DNA from: Candidatus Anoxychlamydiales bacterium
GTDB lineage: Bacteria; Chlamydiota; Chlamydiia; Chlamydiales; SM23-39
Length of the DNA: 45,125 nucleotides
Reading direction: 5' to 3'
Assembly (NCBI GenBank): GCA_011065125.1
Contig: JAAKFI010000008.1
Span: forward strand, 1 to 45,125
Below the pieces are notes generated by a model that was given only the letters and a program-made list of their open reading frames with translations, did no database searches and was not told where the DNA came from. Position numbers and translations under genes: made by a program. Shown one piece after another: positions 8,476-16,159 of this stretch (position 1 is the first letter of the stretch; each line of letters opens with the position of its first letter).

Positions 8476-10173
8476 ATGTCTGTTCAGCCCTTAGGAACAG
8501 TTAAATTTATCAAGAAAGATGGAGGCTTCACTATTTCTTCAGCTTCATATTTTAAGCGAGATCTTACTGCAAGCAAGATTGATATAAGTGCTTATTTACC
8601 AAAGGGTTTAGGGAATGGAGAATATACATTAGATATTTATTCTACAAAATTTACTTGTTTAAAAAAAAGCCAAGCAACAACTCAGTTAATAACACCAAAT
8701 AATATTCATCAAATAAAAACTGCTTTAAAAACTCAATATGTATTTGAATTGAGCATTCCACAAAAATCATGCAAAAAACCTAATAAAATTATTGATTTTT
8801 TTAATTTTTGTTTTGTTGAAGAATCATACTTAGCAAAATTTTGTGATGTTTCAAAATTATTAAGATGGGGATTTTTTGCATTAACTTTTGGAATTTTATT
8901 ATTATTTGTTTTTTATTCTCACGTACATCATATGAATTTAATTCCACCATTATATGGAATAGCAATAGTGGGTGGTGTAAGTAGTCTTTTAATTCTAACT
9001 AATTTAAATAATATTATTAAATCCATAAAAACTAAAAGAAAAGCGAAAACTGAAATTCAAAAAACACTTTGTGATAAAGAAATTAAAAAAGGGATATATA
9101 ACATAATATTTGCTTTAACTCTGTTAAGTTTACTTGGTATTTCAATCCCACTTTTACACTCAGCGTTAAACGGAGTTAATGTTTCACATTTGAATAAAAT
9201 TGGATTTAATGGTTCAACTGATTTATTTGCTACATTTAATATTTTAGTTGGCGGTTTTCAACTAATTCAAGCGCTGAAAAATCACAAAAAAGCTAAAGGT
9301 AACAAAGTTATAGGAGAAGGGGTTGTTGACTTCATTAAAGGAAGCGAAATGCAAGCTTTTTTACAAATAACTTTAAATGTGGCTTTGATAATAACCGGTA
9401 TTACAGCATTTTTAGTATCAGCTAAATATTCATCTTTTCTCTTAGCAGCTTTTATTGAATCAACTACTATTTTAAATATTGTATTTACAATTTATAATAA
9501 ATTAAAACTTGCAAAAATTAAAAAAGATATTGAAAAACATAAATCTTTCAAAGAGTTTTTGAAATATCAATTCAAAACAACTAAAGAAGAGGAAGAAAGA
9601 ACTAGAAGAGAAACTTTAAAAAAATATAAAGAGAAAAAAGATTTAGACAAATGGGCTAAAAGTCACCTTCCTAAAGAAAAGTTAGAAATATTTTTAAAGT
9701 TTGAGGATGATCAAAAACAAGAATTTATCTCACTTTTTTATTTACAAAAAATTCAAGACCAAAAAACAGCTCTTTTTAAATTATTGATAGGAAAAGATTT
9801 AACTGATAAATGCATAAAAGCTTTGGAAGAAGGAAAAAAAGAAGAAGAAATAAAGGCTTTAAAAGAAGAAGTGTTAAGAGCTATTGCAAAAAGACATAAA
9901 GTTGAAAATGAAAAATTTATTGCTCCTGTTTTATGTTTAAGTGCATTTTTTATTTTTACTACTTTGTCTTTTGCGTCTATTCCATTAATACATTCAGTTT
10001 TTGAGCATATACCGCATTATGCTTATTGGATACTTTTTATATATGGATTGCTGCAATTTATTGCAAAATCTTTAATGTCTCCAAAAGCATATGTTAAAAG
10101 ATTTAGAAATATCCCAACTGAGGAAGAAGAGCTGTTAGAGCCTCTAAGCGTTGCGGAAGCCTTAAAGGCTTGA
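8476..10173 (+). CDS. Large multi-span membrane protein, Inc-like candidate
   Basis: I do not recognise the family of this 565-residue protein. An N-terminal soluble part (about 1-125, with cysteines and short beta-rich stretches) is followed by paired hydrophobic helices at about 128-148/156-176, 206-230/250-267 and 293-316/320-340. A long charged helical segment rich in K and E follows (about 345-485), then a last hydrophobic pair (about 487-508/515-535) and a cytosolic tail. Closely paired helices with a tight turn recall the bilobed hydrophobic domains of chlamydial inclusion membrane proteins, but here there are several pairs, which is also compatible with an ordinary inner-membrane protein. 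It is monocistronic behind a near-perfect promoter, and convergent with glyS. The N-terminus has no classical signal peptide. Function unknown. Confidence 0.75.
   Translation: MSVQPLGTVKFIKKDGGFTISSASYFKRDLTASKIDISAYLPKGLGNGEYTLDIYSTKFTCLKKSQATTQLITPNNIHQIKTALKTQYVFELSIPQKSCKKPNKIIDFFNFCFVEESYLAKFCDVSKLLRWGFFALTFGILLLFVFYSHVHHMNLIPPLYGIAIVGGVSSLLILTNLNNIIKSIKTKRKAKTEIQKTLCDKEIKKGIYNIIFALTLLSLLGISIPLLHSALNGVNVSHLNKIGFNGSTDLFATFNILVGGFQLIQALKNHKKAKGNKVIGEGVVDFIKGSEMQAFLQITLNVALIITGITAFLVSAKYSSFLLAAFIESTTILNIVFTIYNKLKLAKIKKDIEKHKSFKEFLKYQFKTTKEEEERTRRETLKKYKEKKDLDKWAKSHLPKEKLEIFLKFEDDQKQEFISLFYLQKIQDQKTALFKLLIGKDLTDKCIKALEEGKKEEEIKALKEEVLRAIAKRHKVENEKFIAPVLCLSAFFIFTTLSFASIPLIHSVFEHIPHYAYWILFIYGLLQFIAKSLMSPKAYVKRFRNIPTEEEELLEPLSVAEALKA
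10157..10171. terminator. Short hairpin over the stop codon, possible terminator
   Basis: AAGCCT-TAA-AGGCTT forms a 6-bp GC-containing stem that touches the TGA stop codon at 10171-10173 of the membrane protein gene. It sits between two convergent genes, where a bidirectional terminator is expected. The downstream T-run on the plus strand is poor, so this is tentative. Confidence 0.35.
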
Positions 10174-10180
10174 TAAAAAA

Positions 10181-11563
10181 TTAATTTTCTAATTTATTTT
10201 TTATAATATCCAATAAATTATCTATTTTAATTCTTTCTTGCTTCATAGAATCTCTATCCCTTAAAGTTACAGTGTTATCTTCAAGAGAATCATAATCAAC
10301 AGTAATACAATAAGGAGTTCCAAGTTCATCCTGTCTTCTATATCTTTTACCAATAGCTCCCGTTTCATCATATTCTACGCTCCAATGGGGATTTAATTTT
10401 TCAAAGATAGCTCTTGCAACTTTTGTAAGTTCCTCTTTTTTCATTAGTGGAAAAATAGCAACTTTTACAGGAGCTATTTTTTTATTAAATCTAAGTACTA
10501 CTCTTTTTTCATTATTTTCTAATATTTCTTCATCATATACATCGCATAAAAGAGCTAAAATAGTTCTATCTAAACCAAAAGTAGGCTCTATTACATGAGG
10601 GATATATTTTTTGTTATTTATAGGATCGAAATATTTTAGTGATGTTTTTGAAAATTTTTCATGATTTTTCAAATCAAAATCTGTTCTATATGCAAGGCCA
10701 TATAATTCATTTTCACCAAATGGAAATTCATAGGTAATATCAACTGTTCTTTTAGAATAGTGAGATAGTTTTTCTTTTAAATGCTCTTTTTCTTTTAGTT
10801 TTTTAGAATCTAAACCAATTAATTTGCACCAATTAAACATATCAGTAAGCCATTTATCAAAAGTATCTTGCCAGCTGCTTTCTTCAATAAAATATTCTAT
10901 TTCCATTTGTTCGAATTCAATTACTCTAAAAATAAAATTACCTGGGGTAATTTCATTTCTAAAAGCTTTTCCAATTTGTGCTATTCCAAATGGAATTTTA
11001 ACTCTCATAGTATCTACAATATTTTTAAAATCTACAAAAATAGCTTGAGCTGTCTCTGGTCTTAGATAAGAAATATTATCATCTGCATCTGTTTTACTCA
11101 TTTGAGTAGAAAACATTAAATTAAAATGTCTAGCATCTGTAAAATTCTCTTTTTGACATTTAGGACATTTAATTTTTTCATCTTTTACAATTTTTGTAAT
11201 ATCTTCTAATTTTAGTCCTTCAACATCTTTATTTATTTGATTTTCGATTAATTGATCTGCTCTAAATCTATTTTTACACTCTTTGCAATCTATCAGAGCA
11301 TCATTAAAGCTATCAACATGGCCAGATGCTTCCCATATTTTGGGATGCATTAAAATAGGTCCGTCTAAGCCTACAATGTCTCTTCTTTGATAAACAAATG
11401 TTTTCCACCAAAGATCTTTTATATTTTTTTTCAGTTCTACTCCATATGGACCAAAAGAATAAGTGTTTGCAAAACCACCGTAAATATCAGACCCAGGATA
11501 TATAAAACCTCTTCTTTTACAAAGAGATACAATGTTTTTTAAAGGATCTACATTTTTTTTCAT
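10181..11563 (-). CDS. glyS: Glycyl-tRNA synthetase, homodimeric (alpha2) type
   Basis: This class II enzyme charges tRNA-Gly. The 460-residue protein is the alpha2 type shared by many bacteria, archaea and eukaryotes. It begins with SLCKRRGFIYPGSDIYGGF. A zinc-like insert has CKECKNRF and, later, CPKCQKENFTDARHFNLMF. Motif 2 is in GKAFRNEITPGNF with the FRVIEFEQMEIEYF stretch, and motif 3 in HVIEPTFGLDRTILALL. The C-terminal anticodon-binding domain closes with VTLRDRDSMKQERI. Chlamydiaceae instead carry a fused alpha-beta type GlyQS at this same point between dnaG and pgsA. The same chromosomal position thus holds a different enzyme family. No paralogue is visible in the window. Confidence 0.95.
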   Translation of the reverse strand: MKKNVDPLKNIVSLCKRRGFIYPGSDIYGGFANTYSFGPYGVELKKNIKDLWWKTFVYQRRDIVGLDGPILMHPKIWEASGHVDSFNDALIDCKECKNRFRADQLIENQINKDVEGLKLEDITKIVKDEKIKCPKCQKENFTDARHFNLMFSTQMSKTDADDNISYLRPETAQAIFVDFKNIVDTMRVKIPFGIAQIGKAFRNEITPGNFIFRVIEFEQMEIEYFIEESSWQDTFDKWLTDMFNWCKLIGLDSKKLKEKEHLKEKLSHYSKRTVDITYEFPFGENELYGLAYRTDFDLKNHEKFSKTSLKYFDPINNKKYIPHVIEPTFGLDRTILALLCDVYDEEILENNEKRVVLRFNKKIAPVKVAIFPLMKKEELTKVARAIFEKLNPHWSVEYDETGAIGKRYRRQDELGTPYCITVDYDSLEDNTVTLRDRDSMKQERIKIDNLLDIIKNKLEN

Positions 11564-11694
11564 AAAAAACCTAAAGTATTAACCATTTGAATATATTGAT
11601 TTTATAAAATAAGATAGTTTAATACAACTCACGTTTTATTGATTAAATAAGAATTAATATATATTGTGAAAATAAAAAAAGTTTTTTAAAAAAA

Positions 11695-12462
11695 ATGGAT
11701 ATTCCAAAAGTTAGTGTTGTTATATTTTTAACTGATTTTTATCACTTAGTTAATCTAACTATTAATAGCATTTTAAAACAAACTCATAACATATATGAGA
11801 TTATTATAATTACCAATACTGAATCTAAAAAAGATTTAGTAATGCTCAAACCATATTATGCTAAAATATACAAAATGGAAACTTGCTTTGAAAAAAATAG
11901 AGCTTTTTTAATGAATAAAGCAATTAGCATTGCAAGAGGGGAATACATCCATTTTTTGACATCTGGAGATGTTTATTTATCTAAATTTATGATGAAGTAT
12001 TTAGATGATATTATTATTAAAAACAAAACAGCAGATCTTCTATCTTTAGCTTTTTTAAGAAGGGATGATTTGGAGCCACCGGAGGCAATGTGTTTTTCTT
12101 TTGAATATTTTAAAAGAGGAAAAATTCCAATGCATATGCAATCTATGTGGTTTAATACTTCTACTATAAAAGCTCTAAATAATTTTAATGAAAAATATTT
12201 AGTTAAATCCGACTTTGATATGGTTTGTAAAATATTTTTAAAAAAAGATAAAAAAGTAATATTTTCAAATAGAGTTCTTTGTGATTTTGAAATAAAAAAA
12301 AGAACTTCCAAAATTTTTCTTTTAAAAGCCTATGAAAACTTAAAAATTATTTATAATAATTTTGGGCTTAAAAAAACTATTTACTGGTGGATGATCCATG
12401 ATCATTTTAGAATGATAAGACTTTTTACAAGAAGTTTAAAAAGCTATTTCTGGGGACCTTAG
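11695..12462 (+). CDS. Family 2 (GT-A) glycosyltransferase
   Basis: The protein has 255 residues. The N-terminus IPKVSVVIFLTDFYHLVNLTI and the following SILKQTHNIYEIIIITN are the classic GT2 opening that binds the nucleotide-sugar. The usual acidic loop appears as HFLTSGDVYLSKFMM, and a later FNEKYLVKSDFDMVCKI matches the acceptor-side region with an ED/DxD-like acidic pair. The C-terminal 60 residues are basic and aromatic, fitting peripheral membrane attachment. The substrate cannot be told; lipopolysaccharide or other envelope glycan assembly is the usual role. The start lacks a Shine-Dalgarno site. It is divergent from glyS and is followed by rlmN 56 bp later, which has its own -10-like TATAAT. 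Confidence 0.82.
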   Translation: MDIPKVSVVIFLTDFYHLVNLTINSILKQTHNIYEIIIITNTESKKDLVMLKPYYAKIYKMETCFEKNRAFLMNKAISIARGEYIHFLTSGDVYLSKFMMKYLDDIIIKNKTADLLSLAFLRRDDLEPPEAMCFSFEYFKRGKIPMHMQSMWFNTSTIKALNNFNEKYLVKSDFDMVCKIFLKKDKKVIFSNRVLCDFEIKKRTSKIFLLKAYENLKIIYNNFGLKKTIYWWMIHDHFRMIRLFTRSLKSYFWGP

Positions 12463-12491
12463 TTTTTATATTTTTTTATCTTAAAAAATAG

Positions 12492-12497
12492 TATAAT
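12492..12497 (+). promoter_or_regulatory. Possible -10 element of rlmN
   Basis: A perfect TATAAT lies 21 bp before the rlmN ATG. Transcription from it would start near 12504 and leave a leader of about 15 bases that is nearly all adenine, with no Shine-Dalgarno site. No convincing -35 is present. Confidence 0.4.
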
Positions 12498-12518
12498 TTC
12501 ATAAAAAAATAAAAAAAA

Positions 12519-13538
12519 ATGAATATTTTAGATTTATCAATAGAAGATATTAAAGATCAACTTCTTAAACTAAATGAAAAGCCATTTAGAGCAAAGCAGA
12601 TTTTAGAGTGGATCTATAAAAAAAATACTTTAAATTTTGATCAAATGACAAATTTAAGTATTTCTTCAAAAGAAAACTTAAAAAAAATATTTAAAATAAC
12701 TTCTATCAACCTTAAAAAAATACAAGGATCATCAGATAAACAAACCAAAAAATATCTATTTAAATTGGAAGATGGTTTTTTAATAGAATCTGTTTTAATT
12801 ATCTCTAAAAACAGAAGAACTATTTGTATATCTTCACAAGTCGGTTGTGAAATCAAATGTTCATTTTGTGCATCTGGTAAAAAGGGTTTTTTTAGAAACT
12901 TATCTCTATCTGAAATAGTAGAACAAATTTTATACATAAAAAAAGATATTAATGATTCTATTACAAATATAGTTTTTATGGGGATGGGTGAGCCATTATT
13001 AAATTTAGAAAATGTTGTAAAAGCAATTAAAGTAATATCAAATGAAAATTATCTAAATATATCTCAAAGAAAAATCACTTTATCAACATCGGGCATAGTT
13101 GAAAAAATCAATGAATTAAAAGAAAAAAATCTAAAAATTAATTTAGTTTTATCTCTTCATGCATCGAATGATGAAATAAGAAAAAAAATAATGCCAATAG
13201 CCTCTAATTATAAAATCAAGGATCTTTTATCTTCATTAAAAGAGTACTTCAATACAACTAAAAGAGATATTTCTTTTGAGTATATTTTAATTGAGGATTT
13301 TAATGATTCCAAAAAACATGCTTTAGAACTGGTAAAATTGCTAAGACATTTCCAATGCACAATTAACTTAATTCCATATAATCCAATTGAAAGCTTAAGT
13401 TACAAAAAGCCTAGTTTTGATAGGGTAAGAGAGTTTAAAAAGGTTCTAGATGACAATAAAATAATTGTCACTCAAAGATATACTAAAGGCGATGATATTT
13501 CAGCTGCTTGTGGTCAATTAGCATTTAAATCACAATAA
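12519..13538 (+). CDS. rlmN: Dual-specificity rRNA/tRNA (adenine-C2) methyltransferase
   Basis: RlmN is a radical SAM enzyme that methylates C2 of A2503 in 23S rRNA and A37 of some tRNAs. The 339-residue length is within range. The radical SAM cluster is at C110, C114 and C117 in QVGCEIKCSFCASGKKGF. FMGMGEPLLNL provides the SAM-binding stretch. The catalytic C-terminal cysteine, which carries the methyl group, is C331 in ISAACGQLA. An N-terminal helical domain (about 1-80) binds the RNA substrate. The A-rich leader gives no clear ribosome binding site. It is followed by 142 bp of non-coding DNA and then pgsA. No key residue is missing. Confidence 0.97.
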   Translation: MNILDLSIEDIKDQLLKLNEKPFRAKQILEWIYKKNTLNFDQMTNLSISSKENLKKIFKITSINLKKIQGSSDKQTKKYLFKLEDGFLIESVLIISKNRRTICISSQVGCEIKCSFCASGKKGFFRNLSLSEIVEQILYIKKDINDSITNIVFMGMGEPLLNLENVVKAIKVISNENYLNISQRKITLSTSGIVEKINELKEKNLKINLVLSLHASNDEIRKKIMPIASNYKIKDLLSSLKEYFNTTKRDISFEYILIEDFNDSKKHALELVKLLRHFQCTINLIPYNPIESLSYKKPSFDRVREFKKVLDDNKIIVTQRYTKGDDISAACGQLAFKSQ

Positions 13539-13623
13539 GATCCTGAGCTTAAAGAAACCTACCTAGAACAAATAAAGTTACAAGATTAAACTTATTTATT
13601 TCCGAACCTATTTATAATTAATC

Positions 13624-13652
13624 TTGATATATTTTATATTCTAATTTACTAT
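13624..13652 (+). promoter_or_regulatory. Probable pgsA promoter overlapped by a palindrome
   Basis: TTGATA (13624-13629) and TACTAT (13647-13652) are spaced by 17 bp and match 5 and 4 of 6 consensus positions. Start would be at about 13659. The -10 element and the start point both fall inside the perfect inverted repeat described separately. Confidence 0.45.
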
Positions 13653-13670
13653 CATCTTGATAGTAAATTA
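13642..13670. repeat. Perfect 13-bp inverted repeat, candidate operator
   Basis: TAATTTACTATCA and its exact complement TGATAGTAAATTA flank a 3-base spacer (TCT). The right arm ends 10 bp before the GTG start of pgsA. A transcript started at the predicted point would contain only the right arm, so it is better explained as a binding site for a dimeric regulator than as an RNA hairpin. There is no T-run that would make it a terminator. Confidence 0.65.
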
Positions 13671-13680
13671 TAGGTATATT

Positions 13681-14268
13681 GTGAATATCCCAAACTTTTT
13701 AACTCTTTTAAGAATTGTGATTATTCCTTTTTTTCCACTGTTTTATTTAAAGTATAATTTTTTTGGAATATCCTTAATCTACCTTCCGTATATTCTATTT
13801 TTTATCTTAGGCCTATGTGAACTAACTGATTTAATTGATGGAATGTGGGCTAGAAAAAAAAATCAGGTAACTGATTTTGGAAAGGTAGTAGATCCTATGG
13901 CGGATTCTATCACAAACATATTGGTGTTTTTTACTTTTACTCAAGGTTGGATTGATCTTCCAATATTTTTAATATTTGTGTTTTTATATAGAGAATTTAT
14001 AATTTCAACACTTAGAACTATTTGTGCACTTAGAGGAATTACACTCTCTGCTAGAAAAAGCGGAAAGATCAAAACTTTTATGCAAGCAATAGTAGGTCTT
14101 GTAATAACCCTTCTTTTAATACCTTTTACATTAGGTTATATGAGTTTGGAGCTTTTACAGAATATAAGTATAACAATGGTATCAATTACAGCTATATATA
14201 GCGTTTATTCAGCTATTGAATATTTTTATGCTAATAAAACTCATTTGAAAAGTTTTTTGAAAAATTAG
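13681..14268 (+). CDS. pgsA: CDP-diacylglycerol-glycerol-3-phosphate phosphatidyltransferase
   Basis: PgsA makes phosphatidylglycerol phosphate from CDP-diacylglycerol and glycerol 3-phosphate in the inner membrane. I start it at GTG 13681: the encoded NIPNFLTLLRI is the normal PgsA N-terminus, and an AGG sits 7 nt upstream. An upstream TTG at 13657 in frame lies inside the inverted repeat and is unlikely. The CDP-alcohol phosphotransferase signature is complete: D-x2-DG-x2-AR-x8-G-x3-D-x3-D, seen in the stretch from TDLIDGMWARKKN to DPMAD. About five hydrophobic spans fill its 195 residues. It corresponds by position to CT797 next to glgA (CT798). Its end overlaps the convergent glgA end by 4 bp. 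Confidence 0.94.
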   Translation: MNIPNFLTLLRIVIIPFFPLFYLKYNFFGISLIYLPYILFFILGLCELTDLIDGMWARKKNQVTDFGKVVDPMADSITNILVFFTFTQGWIDLPIFLIFVFLYREFIISTLRTICALRGITLSARKSGKIKTFMQAIVGLVITLLLIPFTLGYMSLELLQNISITMVSITAIYSVYSAIEYFYANKTHLKSFLKN

Positions 14269-15740
14269 TTATTTATAAGCTCTTTATAAACATTTAAGTA
14301 ATCTTTCGCTGATTTTTCCCAAGAATAATTTTGTTTCATGTTTTTTATTAAAAGCTTATAAAATTCATTATTTTTATCAGTATAAAATTTAAGTGCTCTA
14401 TTTATTGTTTTATTCATGTCTTGTTTATTAAATTTTTCAAATACAAAACCATTTTTTTTGTTTTTTGAAATATTTTTATTATCTATATCAAAGACGCTAT
14501 CTGCAAGACCACCTGTTTTTCTAACAATTGGAATAGATCCAAACTTAAAAGCTATTATTTGAGTAAGTCCACAAGGCTCAAATTTAGACGGAATTAATAC
14601 AAAATCACTAGCTGCAAATATTAGATGACAAAGCTTTTCGTCATATGCAAAATTTATGGATAAATTTTTATTTTTTTTCTCATCTTTTTTTAACTTATGA
14701 AATTCTTTTTCTAATTTTTTATTAAATGGAGTTCCAAGTAGTACAAATTGATATTTATCATTTTTAGAAGCTCTTGCTGTATCTATTATTAGATCAGGTC
14801 CTTTTTGATAAACTATTCTTCCTATATTTGCTATAATAGGTAGATTAGATTCGTTTAGATTTAGTTTTTCTCTTAATAGCTGTTTATGCTTTTCTTTTAT
14901 TTTTATTAATTTATCTAAATTTATTTTACTATCATAACTACATTTAAGATGTTTAGATGTTTTAGGGCTAAATAATTTATTATCGATTCCGTTAATTATT
15001 CCTTTAATCTTTCTTTTATGTTTTTTAAGAATTTTTTCAAGACCAAAACCATACTCTTTGGTAAGTATTTCACTAGCGTATGTTTTGGATACAGGGATTA
15101 TTTTATCACTATATATAATTCCACCTTTTAAAAGATTTATTGTTTTTGGCTTACATGGATCTTGAAGTTTTTCTTTTTCTAAAAAATACGCTCCATTATA
15201 TCCCAAGGCTTTAATATTTGTAGTTTTACATAAACCTTGATATTCAAGGTTATGAATAGATAAAACTATTTTTTTAACTGTTAACTTTTTACAGAAACAT
15301 TCTTTATATAGAGGCGCTATAAAAGATACATGCCAATCATGAATATGTAATATATCAATTATATTTTTTTCTTCTTTTAAAAATTCAAGAGCTGCTTTTG
15401 AAAAGTATAAGAATCTTTCTTGGTCATTTTTATAGCCATAGATTGAATTTCTTTTAAAATAATTTTTATCAGGATCTATTAAAAAAACAGAAATATCATC
15501 TAGCTTTGCCAGAAAAATTTTATTCTTATGATATCTATTTTTTTCAAATATAATTAATTTTTTTTTATATAGTTTGAGATCTTTTAAAAAACTTTTTTTT
15601 AATTTTTTATAAAAGGGAATAATGACACAAACATCTTGTTTTTGATTTTTGAGCTCTTTTGAAAGACCATAAACTACATCAGCTAGTCCTCCAACTTTAG
15701 CGATAGGGGCAATTTCAGCTGCAATATGTACTATTTTCAA
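14265..15740 (-). CDS. glgA: Glycogen synthase (ADP-glucose type)
   Basis: GlgA (GT5 family) extends alpha-1,4-glucan using ADP-glucose. The protein has 491 residues, a normal length. The N-terminal KVGGLADVVYGLSKEL loop (about residues 15-31) corresponds to the KTGGL ADP-glucose-binding motif, with V in place of T. The C-terminal half shows IANIGRIVYQKGPDLII and the family signature SKFEPCGLTQIIAFKFG followed by RKTGGLADSVFD. AAGGAGAAG upstream supports the ATG. Glycogen metabolism fits the nearby malQ at 33 kb, and Chlamydia is known to use glycogen. The gene is divergent from tRNA-Gln over 123 bp of AT-rich DNA with repeated TATATAAAG-like tracts on its side. Confidence 0.96.
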   Translation of the reverse strand: MKIVHIAAEIAPIAKVGGLADVVYGLSKELKNQKQDVCVIIPFYKKLKKSFLKDLKLYKKKLIIFEKNRYHKNKIFLAKLDDISVFLIDPDKNYFKRNSIYGYKNDQERFLYFSKAALEFLKEEKNIIDILHIHDWHVSFIAPLYKECFCKKLTVKKIVLSIHNLEYQGLCKTTNIKALGYNGAYFLEKEKLQDPCKPKTINLLKGGIIYSDKIIPVSKTYASEILTKEYGFGLEKILKKHKRKIKGIINGIDNKLFSPKTSKHLKCSYDSKINLDKLIKIKEKHKQLLREKLNLNESNLPIIANIGRIVYQKGPDLIIDTARASKNDKYQFVLLGTPFNKKLEKEFHKLKKDEKKNKNLSINFAYDEKLCHLIFAASDFVLIPSKFEPCGLTQIIAFKFGSIPIVRKTGGLADSVFDIDNKNISKNKKNGFVFEKFNKQDMNKTINRALKFYTDKNNEFYKLLIKNMKQNYSWEKSAKDYLNVYKELINN

Positions 15741-15781
15741 AAAACTTCTCCTTATATACTTTATATACTTTTATACATAAA

Positions 15782-15806
15782 AAAAAATAATTTTGAATTA
15801 TTTTTT
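15782..15806. repeat. AT-only perfect inverted repeat between glgA and tRNA-Gln
   Basis: AAAAAATAATT-TTG-AATTATTTTTT is an 11-bp perfect inverted repeat with a 3-base spacer, lying between two divergent transcription units. It ends 9 bp before the predicted tRNA -35. It is made only of A and T in the arms, so chance is a real alternative given the composition. Confidence 0.4.
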
Positions 15807-15814
15807 TTGAAATA

Positions 15815-15844
15815 TTGAAAATAAATCTGTGTTTTAGATATTAT
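15815..15844 (+). promoter_or_regulatory. Promoter of tRNA-Gln
   Basis: TTGAAA (15815-15820) and TATTAT (15839-15844) each match 5 of 6 consensus bases, with an 18-bp spacer. Transcription would start near 15851, about 13 bases before the mature tRNA 5' end at 15864. It probably also drives the RNA-like element after the tRNA, since I see no promoter between them. Confidence 0.65.
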
Positions 15845-15863
15845 AGTTTGCATGCTTTTATGG

Positions 15864-15935
<72 letters not shown>

Positions 15936-15940
15936 TTTAT

Positions 15941-16088
15941 TCCAAGGAAATTATGCCGAATAGGTAAGCCATTTATTTAAATGGAGAGGTAGGCTTAAAA
16001 AATATTTTAAGATCTCCTATCTCATGGAATACAAAATCTTATGAAAAAACTGCAAAGATGCAGTTTTATCTATTGTTTTTTCCTTGGA
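15941..16088 (+). ncRNA. Putative structured RNA downstream of tRNA-Gln
   Basis: This 148-base stretch starts 5 bases after the tRNA and can be folded by hand into a closed multi-branched structure. A 10-bp end stem pairs TCCAAGGAAA (15941-15950) with TTTCCTTGGA (16079-16088). A second 7-bp stem pairs AATAGGT (15959-15965) with ATCTATT (16068-16074). Inside are three hairpin arms: AAGCC/GGCTT (15966-15970 with 15992-15996), TAAGAT/ATCTTA (16008-16013 with 16036-16041), and AAAACTGCA/TGCAGTTTT (16046-16054 with 16059-16067, loop AAGA). There is no ORF. It is probably cotranscribed with tRNA-Gln and processed out, or it could be a leader for rplY. It does not resemble SRP RNA, RNase P RNA or tmRNA. 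A 6S-like layout is possible but unproven. Confidence 0.5.
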
Positions 16089-16159
16089 TGTATATGTTTT
16101 AGCTTTAGTTAAAGATATATATGTATTAAAATATACTTTTTTAAAATTTGGAGATAAAA

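Noticed and set aside
13657-13681. TTG start for pgsA at 13657
   Set aside because: It lies in the palindrome loop and has no ribosome binding site; GTG 13681 gives the normal N-terminus.
15941-16088. Reading this as SRP, RNase P or tmRNA
   Set aside because: The conserved cores of those RNAs (GGAAGCAGCC-type loop, GAGGAAAGTCC, tRNA-like end with tag frame) are absent, and the length is wrong for RNase P and tmRNA.
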